Translations under genes and position numbers: made by a program
Assembly: GCA_033239005.1 (NCBI GenBank)
Contig: BSQZ01000123.1
Coordinates: forward strand, 694,501 to 758,500
Reading direction: 5' to 3'
Source: Lamellibrachia satsuma
Lineage: Eukaryota > Annelida > Polychaeta > Sabellida > Siboglinidae
Length of the DNA: 64,000 nucleotides
The notes under the pieces: model-generated
What the model was told of the DNA's origin: nothing
Databases searched by the model: none
What the model saw: the letters and a program-made list of their open reading frames with translations, nothing else
Shown here: positions 60,301 to 64,000 of the stretch, piece after piece
Numbering within the stretch: position 1 is the first letter of the stretch
How the letters are laid out: each line of letters starts with the position of its first letter

Positions 60301-61446
60301 AACATACACAATGTTATAAAATATTTGACTATCAGGCTATCTGGTGTCAAAACAGCTACACAAGTGTGCACACTTTGTGTTTTGTATTAAAAACATACAA
60401 CACTTTGTTGATCTTGATACTTGTAAACAATTATTTGTGTTAAATTCATATAAATCAGATTAAAAAATCGGAAGTCAAAAAAATCATAAATCAATGATTT
60501 TAATTTTTTATGGAGTGATTTAAATCATGATTTAAATCAAATCAAATCAAACAACCCTGCACATATCATTAACTTCAAATTTTACACATGCTTTGCGAGT
60601 TATGCATTAAACATCTAATTTTACCTATAAATAATCTTTTTTTCTAGTTTTTTTATTTTGGCATGTAGTACATACAATATTAAAATTTTTGTATACACAG
60701 AAAAAACTTTATAGCTAGTGCAGGCCTCAAATTTGGCAAACTTGAGGGCATGGCCAGTTGGCCTTCGCTTTTATATAGTTTGGGGGCACCGAGGCCAGTA
60801 GGTAGGGCAATGAGGCCAGTAGAAAAAGCCACGTTATCACAAATAGTTTAATACAATGAATAGGTTGGTAAATTAGCGTTGTTGTAAAAAAACATCCGGG
60901 TACTATAAAGAAGAAGCCGTGTCTCAGTGAGCGGCTCTCTGCCGACGACGTTGCAACTGAAATGGAGTTTATTAGAAAGCACGTCCTGTTTGATCGTGAA
61001 TCACTGTTTTTGAGGCACTACAGCTAGTTGCCAAGACATTGCAGCAAATTGTCATGCAGCCGCCGCCAAATTCGAACTCTGTAAGGGCCTTGTTGTTATT
61101 CCCTTTAAAAAAGATTACTGGTTAATAAAACATGTCCACTCGATGACGTGATATGTTATACTATACCTGGTGATAAGGCATGATCTCCAACTGTTGGCCC
61201 GTCAGGTCAACATGCATGTTGCGATTGTACGAGGCAATCTTGCGTGGGACAAAGTTGCCATCACTATCGCATGGTCGGAACCCAAGGAACATGTACGCCA
61301 TCATGTTTAGTTCGAGCAGCACAGTCGTGCCACTTCCGTTGAGTCCAACGATGCTTCCAAATGGTATTTCAATGACGGTGAACGGGCAGCGAGCCTCCTG
61401 CCGGTCTTCATCCGACCGCTGAAGTTCCAGCTCATATATGACCTTC
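51347..61446 (-). CDS. Uncharacterised Cys-rich protein with CXC-like motif, at least 7 exons (5' end not found)
   Basis: Exons (minus): 61446-61167, 55951-55783, 55288-55065, 54208-54061, 53618-53533, 53284-52936, 52389-51347. All use GT-AG borders and keep phase (0, 1, 0, 1, 0, 1), which strongly supports one gene of at least 765 aa. Exon 1 here encodes a compact region (PFTVIEIPFGSIVGL to LTGQQLEIMPYHQ). Exon 3 holds SGCNCAAGCQFTRCRC...CTDSCRC...NC, a tesmin/TSO1 CXC-like cysteine array. Exons 4 to 6 build a second Cys-rich block: CCGIMLP, CIPGHVACPN, YKYSWCNGKMFSDRDG, HCSICCICKEPNSVHCK, CNICYNP and YCPC. The last 450 or so residues are Ser/Thr-rich and low-complexity with scattered basic patches, as in nuclear proteins. 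The first exon starts in phase 2, so further 5' exons exist. I recognise no named family. DNA or chromatin binding is an inference from the CXC-like motif. Confidence 0.8.
53533..54208 (-). CDS. Second Cys-rich block of the Cys-rich gene (two exons)
   Basis: Exon 54208-54061 and exon 53618-53533 encode about 20 Cys/His residues, continuing into the start of exon 53284-52936. Frame choice matters: the frame used here is the only one that joins all neighbours without a stop and concentrates cysteines. The pattern (CC..., C..GH..CPN..C, SWC, HCSICCIC, HCKTCNICYNP) looks like a multi-zinc RING- or FYVE-like fold, but I cannot match it to a family. Confidence 0.65.
55065..55288 (-). CDS. CXC-motif exon of the Cys-rich gene
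   Basis: The exon joins S/TFRQRQQAHSGCNCAAGC, QFTRCRCVMAQLRCTDSCRC and IAHLGNCVNTINQ, then a helix-like stretch ending CLMANVFR before the donor. The spacing C-x-C-x3-C-x4-C-x-C-x6-C-x3-C-x-C-x6-C resembles half of a tesmin/CRC repeat, which binds zinc and DNA in LIN54, tesmin and MSL2-type proteins. Only one CXC repeat is seen, not the usual pair. Confidence 0.7.
57035..59300 (-). pseudogene. Broken Mutator-like (MULE) transposase
   Basis: The minus strand encodes a transposase with frameshifts. A short first exon near 59300-59222 (MNTIEAPQSSTTTTLS) is followed by ADTELDSQEPSTL, EYRLPFEFGVERDSRV, then VVSFDGSWMTRGHKSAYGID. After that come SDGDAKTYKYLCD, MELKREECINHVVKRPGTAL, VKLTAYYGKAVRAHP and TLRCLRSETQNPNESLH-like text (here LTRCLRSETQNPNESLHSKV), with AVADFNVGV near the end. 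'SfDGtW..RGH.S..G' and 'SDGDak.y' carry the catalytic aspartates of the Mutator-like family, and 'K..QN.NES.hs' is its C-terminal signature. At least three frameshifts or stops break it. It lies inside the large intron of the Cys-rich gene, in the same orientation. Terminal inverted repeats were not identified. Confidence 0.85.
59771..60559. mobile_element. hAT-type non-autonomous element (MITE) with imperfect 8-bp target duplication
   Basis: The element begins 'cagggttgaacaaaatcatg' and ends 'aaatcaaacaaccctg', giving CAGGGTTG/CAACCCTG termini. Subterminal repeats of 'aaatcatgatttaaat' lie at both ends. The flanking 8-mers are 'cgcatctc' (59763-59770) and 'cacatatc' (60560-60567), which match at 6 of 8 positions; hAT elements duplicate 8 bp. 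No transposase remains; the 60-codon minus frame inside has no motif. Confidence 0.75.
60715..61140. other. Intronic stretch, possible old repeat
   Basis: 'tgcaggcctcaaatttggca' at its start resembles common transposon ends, but I find no matching far end. There is no coding content. It directly precedes, on the minus strand, the donor of exon 61446-61167. Confidence 0.25.
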
Positions 61447-62017
61447 CTGAAACAGTGCACAGGAATAATATAAACTAACGAGTCTCGTGGATCTATCATT
61501 AGCGTCTCACAGTGTTCCTGTATTTTTGTTTGCTGCCTTGGAGAGGATCTAGCAAGAATATTTTCAATATATTACCCAGTAAGACCCACTCTACTGTTTG
61601 GGCATAAACAATTGTACAAACTACAAGTGTATGCAAAAAAAATCCTACCCAGCTGCAGTGTCTCCCCTTCAAAAGTTTCAGGCTATGTTTCATCTTTTCC
61701 CCATCTGATTTGCAATGACATACAGGGTTCAAATTTAGCGGGGGTATGTGGGCCCACAGGATCTTAGATTAGCTGCATGGGCTCCCACTTACCACCGAAT
61801 CTGGGGGTCCGACTGGCCCCTAACATTTGGCCAAAACTACGATATTGGTGCGTCTCGAAGGCACAACACAACTGCATTACCTGATTTTACGAGTCCCACT
61901 AAGAGGCATTATCAGAGATGCCAACTTCCAACCATAAGTCAGAGTAATGATGTTGTGGCAAAACCTCGACGGCGACTGACGATGGTGGTTGTGGCAAACG
62001 TTGAAGGTGTTTGTGGA

Positions 62018-62697
62018 GGAGTGTATGGGGGTATCCCCTCTCCCACTATGGGGAGTGTATGGGGGTATCCCCTCTCCCACTGTGGGGAGTGTATGGGAGT
62101 ACCCCCTATCCCACTGTGGGGAGTGTATGGGGGTATCCCCTCTCCCAGGATGGGGAGTGTATGGGGGTATCCCCTCTCCCACTATGGGGAGTGTATGGGG
62201 GTATCCCCTGTCCCACTGTGGGGAGTGTATGGGGGTATTCCCTCTCCCACTGTGGGGAGTGTATGGGGGTATCCCCTGTCCCACTGTGGGGAGTGTATGG
62301 GGGTATTCCCTCTCCCACTATGGGGAGTGTATGGGGGTATCCCCTATCCCACTGTGGGGAGTGTATGGGGGTATCCCCTATCCCACTATGGGGAGTGTAT
62401 GGGGGTATCCCCTCTCCCAGTATGGGGAGTGTATGGGGGTATCCCCTCTCCCACTATGGGGAGTGTATGGGGGTATCCCCTCTCCCTCTGTGGGAGTGTA
62501 CGGGGTATCCCATCTCCCACTATGGGGAGTGTATGGTGGTATCCCCTCTCCCACTATGGGGAGTGTATGGGGGTATCCCCTCTCCCACTGTGGGAGTGTA
62601 TGGGGGTATCCCCTCTCCCCTGTGGGAGTGTATGGGGCTATCCCCTCTCCCACTATGGGGAGTGTATGGGGGTATCCCCTCTCCCACTGTGGGGAGT
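62018..62697. repeat. 34-bp minisatellite, about 20 copies
   Basis: The unit reads 'gtgtatgggggtatcccctc' followed by 'tcccactatgggga', with C/T, A/G and CT/GT variants. The first two starts are at 62051 and 62085. A few units have lost one or more bases near 62490, 62590 and 62620. Because 34 is not divisible by 3 and the unit holds no stops, frames stay open in several phases on both strands; these are artefacts. Confidence 0.98.
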
Positions 62698-62759
62698 CTG
62701 GAATGGATGCTCTCTGATGCATCATTTAAGAGCCATCTGAGCACCTATTTGGGTTCCCC

Positions 62760-63580
62760 AAAATTAAGTTGTTTTTAAAGAAAAATATTAATAATTTTCA
62801 CCAAGCATCAAGATTTCATAATGCCTTATCAAATGGTTGTATTACTAGATGACAGACTTTCATTCCAATGTTGCAAAATGTGCATAAAACCATCATCAAT
62901 AATGTGGAGCACAGAACTGATTAACATTTATACAAAGAATGTACACTGTATCATGCCGTAAATGTATTGTAAAACATACATTTTAATATATAATTAACAA
63001 TGGTCAAGTGTGATCCATTGTGAAGAACACAAGAACATTACCTAGGTAGTCATAACTATCATCAATGACAATAATGGCCATGGTCTGGTCTGTGTAGTTC
63101 AGACAAACATCGACATTGTAGCGACGTAGGCATGTGGCATATAAACGTGATCAATTATAAAGAATACATGTTATATAAATGTAGTATTATGGCTTTGTGT
63201 TTCACTCTTACTTTGCTTTATCTTTCCCAATACATTCATTAGATCATACTACGACTTTATGTGCACAAATGGCACATTATGATTATGTTTTAGGGCAGTT
63301 TCAGTGATGCTCATTGGGCTCGGACATCGGACACAGACCGATTAAACTTGAAAATGTCCTATCGATGTGGCCTTGATCAGCTCATTTGTCCAATAAAATT
63401 ACCATAGGAGCGGTCATGTGTCCAACTTTTTTTATCACCGAGAACAACTTTTATCAAACTCCATAGTTCATTCGCTAGTTTGGCTTCTCGCTATTTGGCT
63501 GCGTCGTCAATTCATGCTAATGTGTCGTCTATTTCTGGCCCTGAAGTAGGCACTTCAGCAATAATAGATGTTTTTAAAAC
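62760..63580. other. Non-coding stretch with one possible minus-strand exon
   Basis: At 63125-63045 the minus strand reads RRYNVDVCLNYTDQTMAI, then IVIDDSYDYLG, and ends in a good donor (gtaatg). No acceptor AG or start codon precedes the open part, and the donor phase (1) does not fit the phase-2 requirement of exon 61446. It could be an exon of the same gene only if another exon intervenes. Nothing else is seen. Confidence 0.3.
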
Positions 63581-63599
63581 GCTAAGTACTTCGGATACT

Positions 63600-64000
63600 A
63601 AGCATTAGGGGTGGTGTTTTACTAGAAGTTTCCCTCTCAGCCAAGGGCTGGGTATGCTGAAGAGCTGCTGATAGATGCTTGGTTGGATCTGGTAGACTGT
63701 CAGGGCTTAATACTGATAGTTATAATAAAGATTCAGGTTGGTTAATACAATGTAGTTTTATTTGATAGTTCTTCTTTATATTGGTACCCCCGTTGTTGTA
63801 ATATTTATTTAGAGAGAGACCAAATCAAATTGGTGGAGAATCCGGGTAAGGGAATTTAAAAAAATTACCTGGTTTTTTATGTGTTAGTTTTGTTTTATTT
63901 CAAATTTGGGTATTATCTTTAGTCAAAATGTTATAGTGTATGGATAAAGTAAACTGACATGCTGTCCAGCAAGCCAAACCGCAGCTCACACCAGCCCAAG
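63600..64000 (+). mobile_element. Probable 5' LTR end, primer-binding site and gag start of an LTR retrotransposon
   Basis: Near 63831 a 'ccaaatca' end is followed by 'ttggtggagaatccgggtaa'. Its complement ends in ...CTCCACCA, as a tRNA 3' end does, so it fits a primer-binding site. An AATAAA lies upstream at about 63724. About 125 bp downstream a frame opens at the ATG at 63959 (MLSSKPNRSSHQPK) and runs off the window. The left LTR border was not found, and the second LTR would lie outside. Confidence 0.4.

Noticed and set aside
61748..62778. Three long overlapping + frames of 240 to 330 codons with a repeating GVYGGIPSP pattern
   Set aside because: They exist only because the 34-bp minisatellite unit has no stop codon in any phase.
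61728..62780. A second hAT-like element starting 'cagggttcaaattt' and enclosing the minisatellite
   Set aside because: No matching inverted end or target duplication could be found near 62.7-62.8 kb.

Overview
This is a nuclear genome window from an invertebrate animal. It is AT-rich, has spliceosomal introns with GT-AG borders, and is crowded with transposon debris (Penelope, LINE, MULE, hAT and pogo types), minisatellites and long (TA)n tracts. The transposon mixture and two animal-type tRNA-maturation genes suggest a marine invertebrate. I cannot name the phylum from sequence alone.

Four multi-exon genes can be supported, each with reading phase conserved across every junction I propose. 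(1) On the + strand, 439-20256 holds the last 19 exons (about 1,027 codons) of TARBP1, the tRNA Gm18 2'-O-methyltransferase; its 5' part lies left of the window. (2) On the - strand, 30398-22928 is a complete 7-exon TRNT1, the CCA-adding enzyme (463 aa). It is convergent with TARBP1, and its sixth intron carries a head-to-head Penelope pair forming a 670-bp perfect-length palindrome. (3) On the + strand, 39800-47699 is a complete 7-exon gene of 445 aa for diaminopimelate decarboxylase (LysA). All recognisable catalytic motifs are intact and it is of the plant/algal/chlamydial type. This enzyme ends the bacterial and plant lysine pathway that animals lack. (4) On the - strand, 61446-51347 holds at least seven exons of a large Cys-rich protein. 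It has a tesmin/CXC-like motif, a second Cys-rich block spread over three exons, and a long low-complexity tail. I do not recognise its family.

Layout: 1-20.3 kb TARBP1, with LINE pieces, a gag-like ORF and an array of duplicated exon fragments in its introns; 20.3-22.9 kb shared 3' intergenic DNA with a pogo-like MITE; 22.9-30.4 kb TRNT1; 30.4-39.8 kb gene-poor repeats (a triplicated 0.55-kb unit, nested inverted repeats, a GC-rich minisatellite, a duplicated CG-rich module); 39.8-47.7 kb lysA with (TA)n, (CCGT)n and polypurine introns; 47.7-51.3 kb quiet intergenic DNA; 51.3-61.4 kb the Cys-rich gene with a broken MULE and a hAT MITE in or near its large intron; 61.5-64 kb a 34-bp minisatellite and a probable LTR-element start at the right edge.

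TARBP1 and TRNT1 both act in tRNA maturation. The lysA gene is the most unusual item, because it looks functional, is fully intron-bearing and has no visible pathway partners here. Its most plausible job is turning bacterial meso-diaminopimelate into lysine.
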